From positions 62,001 to 126,000 of the forward strand of contig NZ_UESZ01000002.1 of the NCBI RefSeq assembly GCF_900108585.1: a stretch of DNA of 64,000 nt. Reading direction: 5' to 3'. A program made the translations under genes and the position numbers. Shown piece after piece: positions 8,835-17,210 of this stretch; within the stretch, counting starts at the first letter, position 1, and each line of letters opens with the position of its first letter. The notes under the pieces are model-generated. The model searched no databases. It was given only the letters and a program-made list of their open reading frames with translations, and was not told the origin of the DNA. The DNA is from Branchiibius hedensis (GTDB lineage Bacteria; Actinomycetota; Actinomycetes; Actinomycetales; Dermatophilaceae).

Positions 8835-9499
8835 CACGGCGGCTCGCCACCTGGGCTCCCAGCGCTGTGCCACGGGGCCAACCACCACTCAAGGGCGACC
8901 GCGCGATGGGACCGGAGCGCAAGGGCACCGACAAAACCCGCGGCTCCCGGACCTAGCAATAGATCCAGCACCTGAATCTCGTCTGGCGGTCTTGCGAGGT
9001 CTAGATCAAGCATCGATCCGCTCAGGCCCACCCCACTCGCTTTCAACACGGCCTCCTTGCGGACCCAGTATCGCAATAGCTCGTCGTCCGCTGCCTCTTC
9101 GGCAGGATGGAGAATTAGGTGCCGGAGCCGGCTGAGGTCTTGGTCAGCCAGCTCGACGTCGACGCCGACGCTACCCACCGTGCTGACGGCGACCACTACC
9201 AACCCCGCTGTGTGTGACAGGTTGAAGTCCACGTGAGGTGCTGCGGGGAGCCACGGCTTGCCGTGCCTAGGGTCCCCACACAGGCGGCAGACACGATCCA
9301 CTACCAGGGCGTGGGGCCGAACATCCAGCTCGACGGCTAGTGCGGTCCTGGCCAGTGTCCACGCAGTCACGAACAGCTCCCGGTCCTCAAGCCGTCGCAG
9401 GCGGGCGTTCCGCTGCCATTCGTCGTCGGACAGTACCCTCGACGTCACGCCATGGGCGCTCCCCCGGGTGACCCGTGTCGCCCACAGCTTCACCACCAT
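8831..9499 (-). CDS. Sfp-type 4'-phosphopantetheinyl transferase
   Basis: 222 residues. The PPTase signature is clear: GVDVEL with the Mg-binding Asp-Glu, and WVRKEAVLKASGVGL with the WxxKEAxxK helix; FNLSHT precedes them. It transfers phosphopantetheine from CoA to the carrier domains encoded here. The ATG at 9499 is annotated, but a GTG at 9493 overlapping the previous stop is equally possible. It is cotranscribed between the thioesterase and flavoprotein genes, so the cluster carries its own carrier-protein activation. Confidence 0.93.
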   Translation of the reverse strand: MVVKLWATRVTRGSAHGVTSRVLSDDEWQRNARLRRLEDRELFVTAWTLARTALAVELDVRPHALVVDRVCRLCGDPRHGKPWLPAAPHVDFNLSHTAGLVVVAVSTVGSVGVDVELADQDLSRLRHLILHPAEEAADDELLRYWVRKEAVLKASGVGLSGSMLDLDLARPPDEIQVLDLLLGPGAAGFVGALALRSHRAVALEWWLAPWHSAGSPGGEPPW

Positions 9500-10236
9500 C
9501 CAGACTCACGCCGTACGACGGTACTCACCTCTCGGTGGTGCGTATGAAGCAGGTCATGAGGACCAGGAACGACGTGCACCGTGAAGCGGCCTCGTGCATG
9601 TCGCGACCAACCCCGGAGCTGCTCGGCCGAGAGCAGGTGATCCTCGTACCCGACCACGGCGATGACGTCGGCGTCGACGGCAGCACCCTCGTCCACCTGG
9701 TAGGTCTCGAGCGCCTGATAGTCGGCGCGGATCGCCGGCACCACGAGTTCGAGCAGCTCGTCGTCGGCCATCACCTCCGCGGGGATACGGCCCTCGCAGG
9801 AGACGAGGTCGACGAGCTTTGGCGTGGGCCACCGCCATACACCCCTCCGGACGATATCGGACGGGGAGCAGTGCGCGCTGACTACAAGGCGTGATAAACA
9901 CGAGGGGTCAAGGCGACGCGCCACCTCAAAGGCGATCACCGCACCAGAACAGTGGCCAAGCAGAGTGACCCGCCGGCCGCGCGCGTGCGCCACGATGGCC
10001 TCGCACGCACCGTCGCTCAGCATTGCCAGGTCGGTCAGAGGGGCCTCGTCTAGACGGGCTTCGCGGCCGGGCAGTCGGACGGCGGCGGTCGCTGCCGGCC
10101 AGCCGAGGTCGGCGCAGAGCGGTCGGACCGCGGCTGCCCCTGCTCCCGCCTGGGGGAACGCATAGACGACATCCTCAGAGTCGTCCCCCAGGCCGAGGTC
10201 GATGTCGACCAGCCAGGGGGCAGCACGGTCACGCAC
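9490..10236 (-). CDS. type II thioesterase
   Basis: 248 residues, the normal size of an editing thioesterase of NRPS/PKS systems. VTLLGHCSGAVIAFEVAR holds the GxCSG-type nucleophile elbow, with a possible catalytic Asp in VGYEDHLL and His in GPHDLL. It removes wrong or stalled acyl groups from carrier domains. The GTG start overlaps the end of the A-domain gene upstream by eight bases. It is one of two thioesterase-fold genes in the operon, beside the TE-T fusion. Confidence 0.9.
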   Translation of the reverse strand: MRDRAAPWLVDIDLGLGDDSEDVVYAFPQAGAGAAAVRPLCADLGWPAATAAVRLPGREARLDEAPLTDLAMLSDGACEAIVAHARGRRVTLLGHCSGAVIAFEVARRLDPSCLSRLVVSAHCSPSDIVRRGVWRWPTPKLVDLVSCEGRIPAEVMADDELLELVVPAIRADYQALETYQVDEGAAVDADVIAVVGYEDHLLSAEQLRGWSRHARGRFTVHVVPGPHDLLHTHHREVSTVVRRESGWW

Positions 10237-12553
10237 GGTTGCCTTCGAGGGCGAGGGCCTCTAACGACCGCAGATCCACCTTGCCGGCCGCAGTGAGCGG
10301 AAGCGCAGCGATGGGCGAGAGGAGCTCGGGAACCATGTACGCCGGGATGCGTGATCGCAGGTAGTCCCGGACGACTCTCACGTCGCCGGGACCTGTCCCG
10401 TCGGGCACCCAGAACCCGGCGAGTCGGTTGCCTGCGGGGCCGGATACCGCGACCACGCTCGCTGCGCACACGCCTGGTGCGGTCGCCAGCGCGCTCTGCA
10501 CCTCGCCGAGCTCGACCCGGTAGCCTCGAACTTTAACCTGGTCATCGAGCCGGCCCAGAAACTCCAGCCAACCGCCTGCCCGCCACCGCGCGCGGTCGCC
10601 GGTACGGTACATCCGCTCGCCCGGTCGTGGGTCGAACGGGTCGGCTGAGAACTTCGCACCGCTGAGCGTCGGATCACCGGCGTATCCGACTGCGACGCAC
10701 TCACCAGCGATGTACAGCTCGCCAGGCTGATCGACCGAGCACTGGCGACCGTCCGCGTCGAGTACGTAATAGCGACAGTTGTCGATCGGCACGCCGTAGG
10801 GGATGCTCGCCCACGTCGGATCGATATCGGTCACCAGGAAGTGGTTGGACCAGACGGTGCATTCGGTGGCGCCGCCCAACACGACAACATCGGCCGTGGG
10901 CCAGGCCTCGTGCAGTGCGCCAGGCATCGCCATAGGCACCCAATCGCCGCTGAGGAGCACCAGGCGGAGCGTCGAGCCACGCAGGTCATGTAGGGGCAGG
11001 AACGGGGTTACCGTACCAAGCATCGCGGGTGCGGAGTCCCACACCGTGATGCGGTCCTCGACTATCACCTCGATTAATGTGTCTGGTTCGACGATCTCTT
11101 CCTCAGCGGCCACCCGAATCCGAGCCCCCGACGCAAGCGATCCAAAGATGTCGAAGACCGACAGGTCGAAGCAGAAGGACGTTACGAACAGCAGATGGTC
11201 CCGATGGGTGACGTTGTACGTACGCTGAAGCCACCGCACTAGGTTCACCACTGAGCGGTGCGTGACTACGACGCACTTTGGGTGCCCTGTGGAGCCCGAT
11301 GTCGAGATGGCGTATGCCACCCGCGTAGATCCGCCCCTGACGACGGGGGCGACGGGTGCGACGCGCTCGATGTCCGCGGACGTCAGGACCCTCCGTCGCA
11401 GGTCCGGCGGGGATGCCTCGATCGAGGCATCGATGTCGTAGCGCCACCCGAGTGGAATTGGGAACGACTGTTCGTCGCGTTCGTGCACCGTGACGTGACA
11501 GCCGTCTCCTAGTACCTCGCGAATCATGGCGGTCATCGTCTCCTGACTGAGCGCCAAGCCGGCTTGGGGTTCGCGTATCGGGTCGATCAAGTCAGCCAGC
11601 ACGAGCCGCCCTCCGGGGACGAGGAGCTGCGCGGCCTCGTGCAGCACCACTCGCAGGTACTCGACATCTGGGAAGAACTGGACAGTGCTCGCCAACAGCA
11701 CCGTCTCGAACCGCAAGGGGAAAAGATCGGAGAGGTCGTGCGCAGCACCGACGATGCACGTGAGGTCGGGGAGATCACCGCACTCCCGGCGTACCCGGTC
11801 CACGGACGCCTCGGAAACGTCAAGCGCAACGTAGCGCGAAGATCGCGGCGCCAGCGCTCGGACCAGCTCCCCTGAGCCGCACCCGAGCTCAAGCACGTGG
11901 CCCACGTGGCCTTCCGGGTGTCCCTGAGCCACGATCGAAGACACCCGCCCGACGTAACCCTCGAGGTCAGTGACGTCAAAAGCTCTGCCGCCGCGCGGCG
12001 TGAACCCAGCGGCATCGATTCTGGACTGACTCTCCACGACGAAGTCGAACAGGGCTCCGACGCCCTGCTCCTCAACGAGGCGGCCAGCGTTCCACGCCCG
12101 CTGGTGCGCAGGGCAAACCGTCGCTCGGACGCTCGGTACGATCGCGGCGAGTTCCTGGGCAAGCCCGAGTTCTCGCTCGCCGCACACGATCGCAGTGACC
12201 TCAAGGTCGGTGAGTAGCGCCAGCAGTCGTTCACGCGGCCAATGGGGGTCAAGGGGCAGGTAGGCGGCCCCCCGTCGGTTGATTCCGACCAGGCTCGCGA
12301 CCGCCCAGGTGTCACGGCTGCTCAGCAGGGCGACGTACGACGGCTCACCGACGCCAATCGACGCAAGCAGGGCCGCCATCCGGACGCTCCAGTCATCAAG
12401 CTGCTCATACGTCATGGACGTGCCGCGGGAGTCTGAAACGGCCAGCGCCGTCGGATTGCGCCGGGCGGCCTGCACGAATAGGTCGTCCAGGGTGGCGTCA
12501 CCATCGAACTCGACGTGCGTGTCGTTCCAGGACGGGTCGAGAGTCGAAGTCAT
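10229..12553 (-). CDS. NRPS cysteine-type A domain interrupted by a methyltransferase
   Basis: 774 residues with no carrier or condensation domain. Core A2 (GAAYLPLDPHWP, about residue 95) is followed by an inserted SAM methyltransferase (about 165-385; motif I VLELGCGSG at 220, later LLVPGGRLVLAD), and only then by A3 (STSGSTGHPK, about 417) and the rest of the A domain up to the A10 lysine GKVD. This is the a2-a3 interrupted architecture known from TioN and KtzH, whose methyltransferases act on side chains. A hand-aligned specificity code reads DLFDLSLVWK, close to the known cysteine code DLYNLSLIWK. It probably activates Cys and S-methylates it on a carrier in trans, perhaps the T domain of the next gene upstream. 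Confidence 0.85.
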   Translation of the reverse strand: MTSTLDPSWNDTHVEFDGDATLDDLFVQAARRNPTALAVSDSRGTSMTYEQLDDWSVRMAALLASIGVGEPSYVALLSSRDTWAVASLVGINRRGAAYLPLDPHWPRERLLALLTDLEVTAIVCGERELGLAQELAAIVPSVRATVCPAHQRAWNAGRLVEEQGVGALFDFVVESQSRIDAAGFTPRGGRAFDVTDLEGYVGRVSSIVAQGHPEGHVGHVLELGCGSGELVRALAPRSSRYVALDVSEASVDRVRRECGDLPDLTCIVGAAHDLSDLFPLRFETVLLASTVQFFPDVEYLRVVLHEAAQLLVPGGRLVLADLIDPIREPQAGLALSQETMTAMIREVLGDGCHVTVHERDEQSFPIPLGWRYDIDASIEASPPDLRRRVLTSADIERVAPVAPVVRGGSTRVAYAISTSGSTGHPKCVVVTHRSVVNLVRWLQRTYNVTHRDHLLFVTSFCFDLSVFDIFGSLASGARIRVAAEEEIVEPDTLIEVIVEDRITVWDSAPAMLGTVTPFLPLHDLRGSTLRLVLLSGDWVPMAMPGALHEAWPTADVVVLGGATECTVWSNHFLVTDIDPTWASIPYGVPIDNCRYYVLDADGRQCSVDQPGELYIAGECVAVGYAGDPTLSGAKFSADPFDPRPGERMYRTGDRARWRAGGWLEFLGRLDDQVKVRGYRVELGEVQSALATAPGVCAASVVAVSGPAGNRLAGFWVPDGTGPGDVRVVRDYLRSRIPAYMVPELLSPIAALPLTAAGKVDLRSLEALALEGNRA

Positions 12554-13578
12554 CTCACCAACTCCCCCACCAGGTCGACCATATGCTGAGGTGTGGGACC
12601 GGCCATCAGGGCGCGGATCGAGATCCGTACCCCGAACTGCCGAGACAGGGCAGCCGCGACACGCGCGAGCAGGACCGAGTTACCACCCACGGCGAAGAAG
12701 TCGCTGTCGTCGCTGAACTTCTCGTGGTCAAGGACGTCGATCCAGGCACTCCGCACAGCAACCGCAGGATCGGGGGCCGCACCGTCTCGCGGAGGCTTTT
12801 CAGAAGAGGCGGCGGTGCTCGGGCGACCAGGCCGCATGGTCAGGGTCATCCGCGCGCGCAAGGCTGCGGTGACGGCGTTGGCGCCCGACACGGTAGTGGG
12901 AAAGAGATGATCCCCGTCAACTTCCACGAGGCTGAAGCCTGCAGTCGTGGAAAACGCCCAGGCCCCTACGTCGGCCGTCGTCGCGGCTGCGTCGTCGGTC
13001 CCGGCGAAGCCGACGACCGGGCACCCGACCGGCGGCCGCACAGTCAGTGCGTAGATTTCGGCCGCTCGGATGTCCGCTCGGAGCACGGGGGCCACGAGCG
13101 CGACGAACTCTGGATGATCGAGTGCGGGATCCCGGCCGTCTTGCAGGCCGCGAACCGTTTCGATGAATTCTCGGTCTCCGAGGTGCCGCATAGCCAACTC
13201 CGGGTGGTCGTGGCCTGGCGCCACCGCCCCGCTCACGCCGAGCAGGGCGGGCGGGAGCCCGCGCTCGCTCAGCCGCAACGCGCACTCAAACGCAACCAAG
13301 GCGCCCAGGCTGTGGCCGAAGAGGGCGAACGGTCGGTCTACCTCCTCCGACATCTCCTCGATGATCCCGTCGGCGATCTCCTCGACGCTCGTGCACAGGG
13401 GCTCCTTGATCCGCCGCTCCCGGCCCGGGTAGGCGAGTGATACGACCTCCACTCCCGGGCCTAAGAGCGCGGGCCAAGATCTGAACACGCCAGCACCCGC
13501 TCCCGACCACGGGCAGCAGTACAGACGCCACTCGGCGTCCGGGTTCGAGCCCGATCGAGTCAGCCACTGGTTGGTCAC
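12550..13578 (-). CDS. thioesterase with C-terminal carrier (T) domain
   Basis: 342 residues. The first ~235 residues are a type II-like thioesterase: CCPWSGAGAGVF near the start, LFGHSLGALVAFE with the catalytic Ser, and DGDHLF with the His. The last ~75 residues are a carrier domain with DSDFFAVGGNSVLLA, where Ser takes phosphopantetheine. TE followed by T is the reverse of the usual order. A GTG start four bases after the methyltransferase stop and a four-base overlap with the A-MT gene downstream suggest the three act together, with this T domain accepting the cysteine. That pairing is inferred. Confidence 0.82.
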   Translation of the reverse strand: MTNQWLTRSGSNPDAEWRLYCCPWSGAGAGVFRSWPALLGPGVEVVSLAYPGRERRIKEPLCTSVEEIADGIIEEMSEEVDRPFALFGHSLGALVAFECALRLSERGLPPALLGVSGAVAPGHDHPELAMRHLGDREFIETVRGLQDGRDPALDHPEFVALVAPVLRADIRAAEIYALTVRPPVGCPVVGFAGTDDAAATTADVGAWAFSTTAGFSLVEVDGDHLFPTTVSGANAVTAALRARMTLTMRPGRPSTAASSEKPPRDGAAPDPAVAVRSAWIDVLDHEKFSDDSDFFAVGGNSVLLARVAAALSRQFGVRISIRALMAGPTPQHMVDLVGELVR

Positions 13579-13582
13579 GACG

Positions 13583-14896
13583 TCACTGCTCCATCCTTGG
13601 GTGCCACACGAGATCGACGGTCACCGGCTGACCGCCTACGAGAGACGCCTCGACTGCCAGCTCCTCCCTCAGAGCGGCCGCTGTCGCTGCCGGGAGGGGC
13701 GGCTGGGCGTATGGTCCGCGGGCCTGCATCCGCGGCCAGGAAAGGCAGAAGTGGGCGCCGGCCGCCGGCTGTCGGCTGGCGGTCAGTACCGACATGTCCC
13801 GGCCGGGCTGGCGCCCTATCCACCACACCTGGCCGAGTTCCGTCGCGGTACGCCACAGATGCTCGGGATCGACGGCAGTGGGAAAGCGGCCGAACCGACT
13901 GCTGTCGAAGGTGTTTACCACGGCGCCCTCGACGTCGACTGCAAGCCGCTCGACGACCGTGTCCATGTCGCGGGCACCCTCAACGACCGGGTTAGGCAAC
14001 GGGGGGACTCGGCAGCCTACGTGGAGCAGCACGTCGTACCGGTAGCGCGTCATCTCGGTGGGTGTCACACCCCGCCGCGGCGAGACCTCCGCAGCGGTGA
14101 CCCGATCCACCAGCCGCGGCAGGTCATCGGCGAAGTCGGCCGACACTGCGAGCTCGTGGTCAAGCCTCTGCTCGGACAGCACCGCCCCTCTACCTCGGCT
14201 CCGCGCGCGCTCACGGTAGAGCGCGGGAAGGTGCAGGGGGTCTCGGACGTCGCCGACGAAGATGTGGCCACCGGGGACGATCTTGCGGGCAAGCGCGCGC
14301 AGGATCTCGACAAGGTAAGCAACGTCAGGGAAGTACTGCACCACCGAGTTCAGGACGGCCAAGTCGAATGTACCAGTGACTAGTTCCCCAACGTCGTGCG
14401 CTGCCGCGCGCAGCACGTGCACGGTGGACTCTCGGCCTTCCACGGCCGCAAGCTCGCGCAACCGCAGGACGCTGGTGTCAGCAACGTCGCTGGCGACGTA
14501 GTGCTCAACGCCCGGGAGTCTCAGCACCTCGCGCATCACCAAGCCGCTGCCTGCACCGACCTCGAGGACTCGTCGCACTGGGAGCGTCTCGAGACGGCCC
14601 ACGGTCGCCGCCACCCACTCGCGCATCTGCACCTCAGGCACAGCGACTCCTGTAAACCCGTCAATCCAGCCGACGAGGGGGTCATCGGACTCGTAGAGAT
14701 CCTCAAAGAGATAGGCCCAGTCGTCGAGGCCCATCCGCGTCGGGCGTGGGACCACCTCGATGACCATGGGTGAGTGCGACAAGAGCCGCGAGGAGAGGAC
14801 CCGCGGATGAGACTCGAGGCGGGACCTTGCCGCCTCGGCGGCTGCTCGTAGCCCAGCCGGGATCTCTGGCGGCGTGCTGATCGGGCCGTAGTTCAT
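13583..14896 (-). CDS. SAM-dependent methyltransferase, NRPS-type
   Basis: 437 residues. VLEVGAGSGLVMRE is SAM motif I and KIVPGGHIFVGDVRDP is motif III. The stretch NSVVQYFPDVAYLVEIL parallels STVQFFPDVEYLRVVL of the methyltransferase inserted in the neighbouring A domain, so the two look related. The C-terminal ~140 residues are of unknown function and contain a Trp-rich segment. It could N- or O-methylate a carrier-bound intermediate. ATGA overlap with the upstream gene shows operon coupling. Confidence 0.78.
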   Translation of the reverse strand: MNYGPISTPPEIPAGLRAAAEAARSRLESHPRVLSSRLLSHSPMVIEVVPRPTRMGLDDWAYLFEDLYESDDPLVGWIDGFTGVAVPEVQMREWVAATVGRLETLPVRRVLEVGAGSGLVMREVLRLPGVEHYVASDVADTSVLRLRELAAVEGRESTVHVLRAAAHDVGELVTGTFDLAVLNSVVQYFPDVAYLVEILRALARKIVPGGHIFVGDVRDPLHLPALYRERARSRGRGAVLSEQRLDHELAVSADFADDLPRLVDRVTAAEVSPRRGVTPTEMTRYRYDVLLHVGCRVPPLPNPVVEGARDMDTVVERLAVDVEGAVVNTFDSSRFGRFPTAVDPEHLWRTATELGQVWWIGRQPGRDMSVLTASRQPAAGAHFCLSWPRMQARGPYAQPPLPAATAAALREELAVEASLVGGQPVTVDLVWHPRMEQ

Positions 14897-15684
14897 ACGG
14901 GAGCCACCCGTGTCCCGGGCACCACCGACGAGGAGGCCGCACCATCCAGGATCGTTCCCACTGCTGCGAGTGTCGCAGGATCGACCAGGAAGTCGCTACG
15001 GTCACTGGCGACGGACACTTCGGTTGTCCCCACGACACCGTCGGGCCCGCGGCCGTCCGGGACGACCACGAGGTCGACCGGGAAATCCTGGCGTGGCCAC
15101 GCCTCGGCCGCTGCCACAAGAAATGTCAGGTAGTCCCGGAACCGGGTCGCGAGACCCTCGACCAGCCGGCCTGGCCAGCGCTGCGCCTCGGCGGTCTCGG
15201 CCAGCATCTCTCGGTGAACGCTCGCGAGGATAGACGCAGTCTCGCGGATGTCGGTGGCATCGACGGCGGACCGGATGATCGACTCCGGCGGGCTTGTGGC
15301 ACCAAGCTTCACCAACCGTTCGACCTGCGAGGAGAAATCGTTGACGGCCAGTTGAGGGGTCGGCCGCCGCGGATCGAGGGCGATCGTCCGCACCTCACCA
15401 AGGTGGATGGACATCCTCTCCACAAAGCCGGTGCCGGCACAGAAGCTAAGCACGACGACAGTGCCGGTTGCAGCGTCCGGTAGGGTCGCGGTCCAAGTCA
15501 TGGGGTAAGAGGCTCCGATGCTCAGCCGTTGTACACCAAGGGGCTCGGTCTGCAGGACACGCTGGGCCGGATCCAAGCGCCGCATCATCGAGGCGAACGT
15601 CGTTTCGTCCGACCGTCCGCCGAAGTCAACGACGAGGACCAGCCCCCCTCCTCGTCCGTCGTGGATCGTCCTCCACACGTTCAC
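14893..15684 (-). CDS. alpha/beta-hydrolase-like protein, function unknown
   Basis: 263 residues with no clear family match by eye. TVVVLSFCAGTGFVERM has the position and shape of the nucleophile elbow of thioesterases, but with Cys in place of Ser, and TIALDPRRPTPQLAV could follow as the next strand and acidic residue. It is coupled by four-base overlaps to an A-domain gene before it and a methyltransferase gene after it. It may be a Cys-type thioesterase or acyltransferase, or a non-catalytic partner. This assignment is tentative. Confidence 0.5.
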   Translation of the reverse strand: MNVWRTIHDGRGGGLVLVVDFGGRSDETTFASMMRRLDPAQRVLQTEPLGVQRLSIGASYPMTWTATLPDAATGTVVVLSFCAGTGFVERMSIHLGEVRTIALDPRRPTPQLAVNDFSSQVERLVKLGATSPPESIIRSAVDATDIRETASILASVHREMLAETAEAQRWPGRLVEGLATRFRDYLTFLVAAAEAWPRQDFPVDLVVVPDGRGPDGVVGTTEVSVASDRSDFLVDPATLAAVGTILDGAASSSVVPGTRVAPV

Positions 15685-17210
15685 GAGCTCCCTGCTTGCC
15701 TGGCGGGCACCGACGCCCGCCCCTTTACCAGGGCCACCAGAGCGGTTTGGTCGACTTTGCCGTTGGTCGTCACCGGAAGCAGGTCGACTTGGAGCAGGAT
15801 GTGCGGAATGGAGTAGCGCGGCAGTGTCTTGGCCAAGCCGTCACGGATGTAGCCCTCCTGGATCTCGTCGTTTTCGACGGTGAAGACCGCCGCCAGCCGG
15901 TCATCTACGACAAAGCAGGCGCCGTCGACCACGCCCCCGAGGCCTCGCAGCGCGGTCTCGACCTCGGTGAGCTCAACACGGAAGCTTCCCACCTTGACCT
16001 GGCGGTCGATCCGTCCCAGGTGCACTAGTCCGTCGGCGGTCTGCACCACCCGGTCGCCGGTGCGGTACCACCGCGCTTCGAGGCCGGCGGCCCCGTCCGC
16101 AAAGCAGGTGGGCGACTCCTCCACGTCCAGATATCCGTCGAAGACCTGTTTTCCTCCGACCCACAGCTCACCGGTCTCAGCCTCGTCACCGTGGGCGTCG
16201 GTAACGCGCAGGGTCGTACCCGGGTTCGGCTGGCCGATCGGCACGGTGTCGTTCGATGTACGTGGGCACGGCTCACCTGGCTGCAGGCTGAAAGATGTGA
16301 CAGTGATGGTCGTCTCCGTCGGCCCGTAGGCGTTGACCACCCGGCACGCCGGTGCCGCACGTCGCCACGCCTCGGCTGTCTCGCGACGTAGCTGGTCGCC
16401 CATGAACACGCCGTACTGCAGAGCTGGCATCGAGCCTGGTGAGAGCGTGCGGAACCGGCGCGCGACCTCGGCGACCGAAGGTGGTGACGCCCAATGAGTG
16501 ATCTGCGCGGACGCGATCCACGCTGCCGGGGCGAGCGCGGCCCGCCCCGGCGGTACGACGAGGGTCGAGCCCGAAGACCACGCGAGGAACAAGTCGTGCA
16601 CCGACGGGTCGAAGGTGAGGCTGAAGACTTGGGAGACCCGACTGTCCGTCTCCGCGGCGTACTGCTCTACGGCGAAGTCGAGATACGCCGCTAGCTGCTG
16701 TCGCCTGATCGGAACGCCCTTAGGACGCCCCGTGCTTCCAGAGGTGAACATGAGGTACTCGGCTGTAGGAACTCGAAGGGGGCGCCCGGCAGTATCGGGC
16801 GGACCGCTCCACGTCATCCGCTCCGGCCGCGCGTCCAGCACCGGCAGGCCGGGCAGCACTTCACCCAAATCGGAGCCGTCGCTGACCACCCCGACGCAGC
16901 CCGCAGCGATGAGCACCTGCCGAAGTCGCTCTGCCGGCCAGTCTGGGTCGACGGGCACCAGCGTGCTGCCGCTCTTCAAGATGCCGAGGTATGCAGCGTA
17001 GGTCGCCGCGGTCTTCTGCCCACAGAGCGCGACAGCCCCGGCGCCATCGAGGTGTGTCTCGACGTGCGAGGCGACCGCGGCGGCCTCGGCAGCGAGGGCA
17101 CAGTAGGTCACACGCTGATCACCCACCTCCAGGGCGGTCGCTTCCGGATGCGCACGGGCACTTGCTTCGAACCGCTTCCACAACACCCCAGTCGAGGAAC
17201 CGATGGTCAT
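15681..17210 (-). CDS. stand-alone NRPS adenylation domain
   Basis: About 509 residues from the ATG at 17210, which overlaps the previous stop by four bases. A-domain cores are present: LMFTSGSTGRPKGVPI (A3), NAYGPTETTI (A5), YRTGDRV (A7), GRIDRQVKVGSFRVEL (A8) and TNGKVD (A10 Lys). Its A4 region, SLTFDPSVHDLF, resembles stand-alone amino acid activators of DltA/PltF type that load a free carrier. The hand-read code DPHAVMAITK matches no code I know. It may load the free T domain two genes upstream or the N-terminal T of the large NRPS, perhaps with beta-lysine; that is a guess. Confidence 0.88.
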   Translation of the reverse strand: MTIGSSTGVLWKRFEASARAHPEATALEVGDQRVTYCALAAEAAAVASHVETHLDGAGAVALCGQKTAATYAAYLGILKSGSTLVPVDPDWPAERLRQVLIAAGCVGVVSDGSDLGEVLPGLPVLDARPERMTWSGPPDTAGRPLRVPTAEYLMFTSGSTGRPKGVPIRRQQLAAYLDFAVEQYAAETDSRVSQVFSLTFDPSVHDLFLAWSSGSTLVVPPGRAALAPAAWIASAQITHWASPPSVAEVARRFRTLSPGSMPALQYGVFMGDQLRRETAEAWRRAAPACRVVNAYGPTETTITVTSFSLQPGEPCPRTSNDTVPIGQPNPGTTLRVTDAHGDEAETGELWVGGKQVFDGYLDVEESPTCFADGAAGLEARWYRTGDRVVQTADGLVHLGRIDRQVKVGSFRVELTEVETALRGLGGVVDGACFVVDDRLAAVFTVENDEIQEGYIRDGLAKTLPRYSIPHILLQVDLLPVTTNGKVDQTALVALVKGRASVPARQAGSS

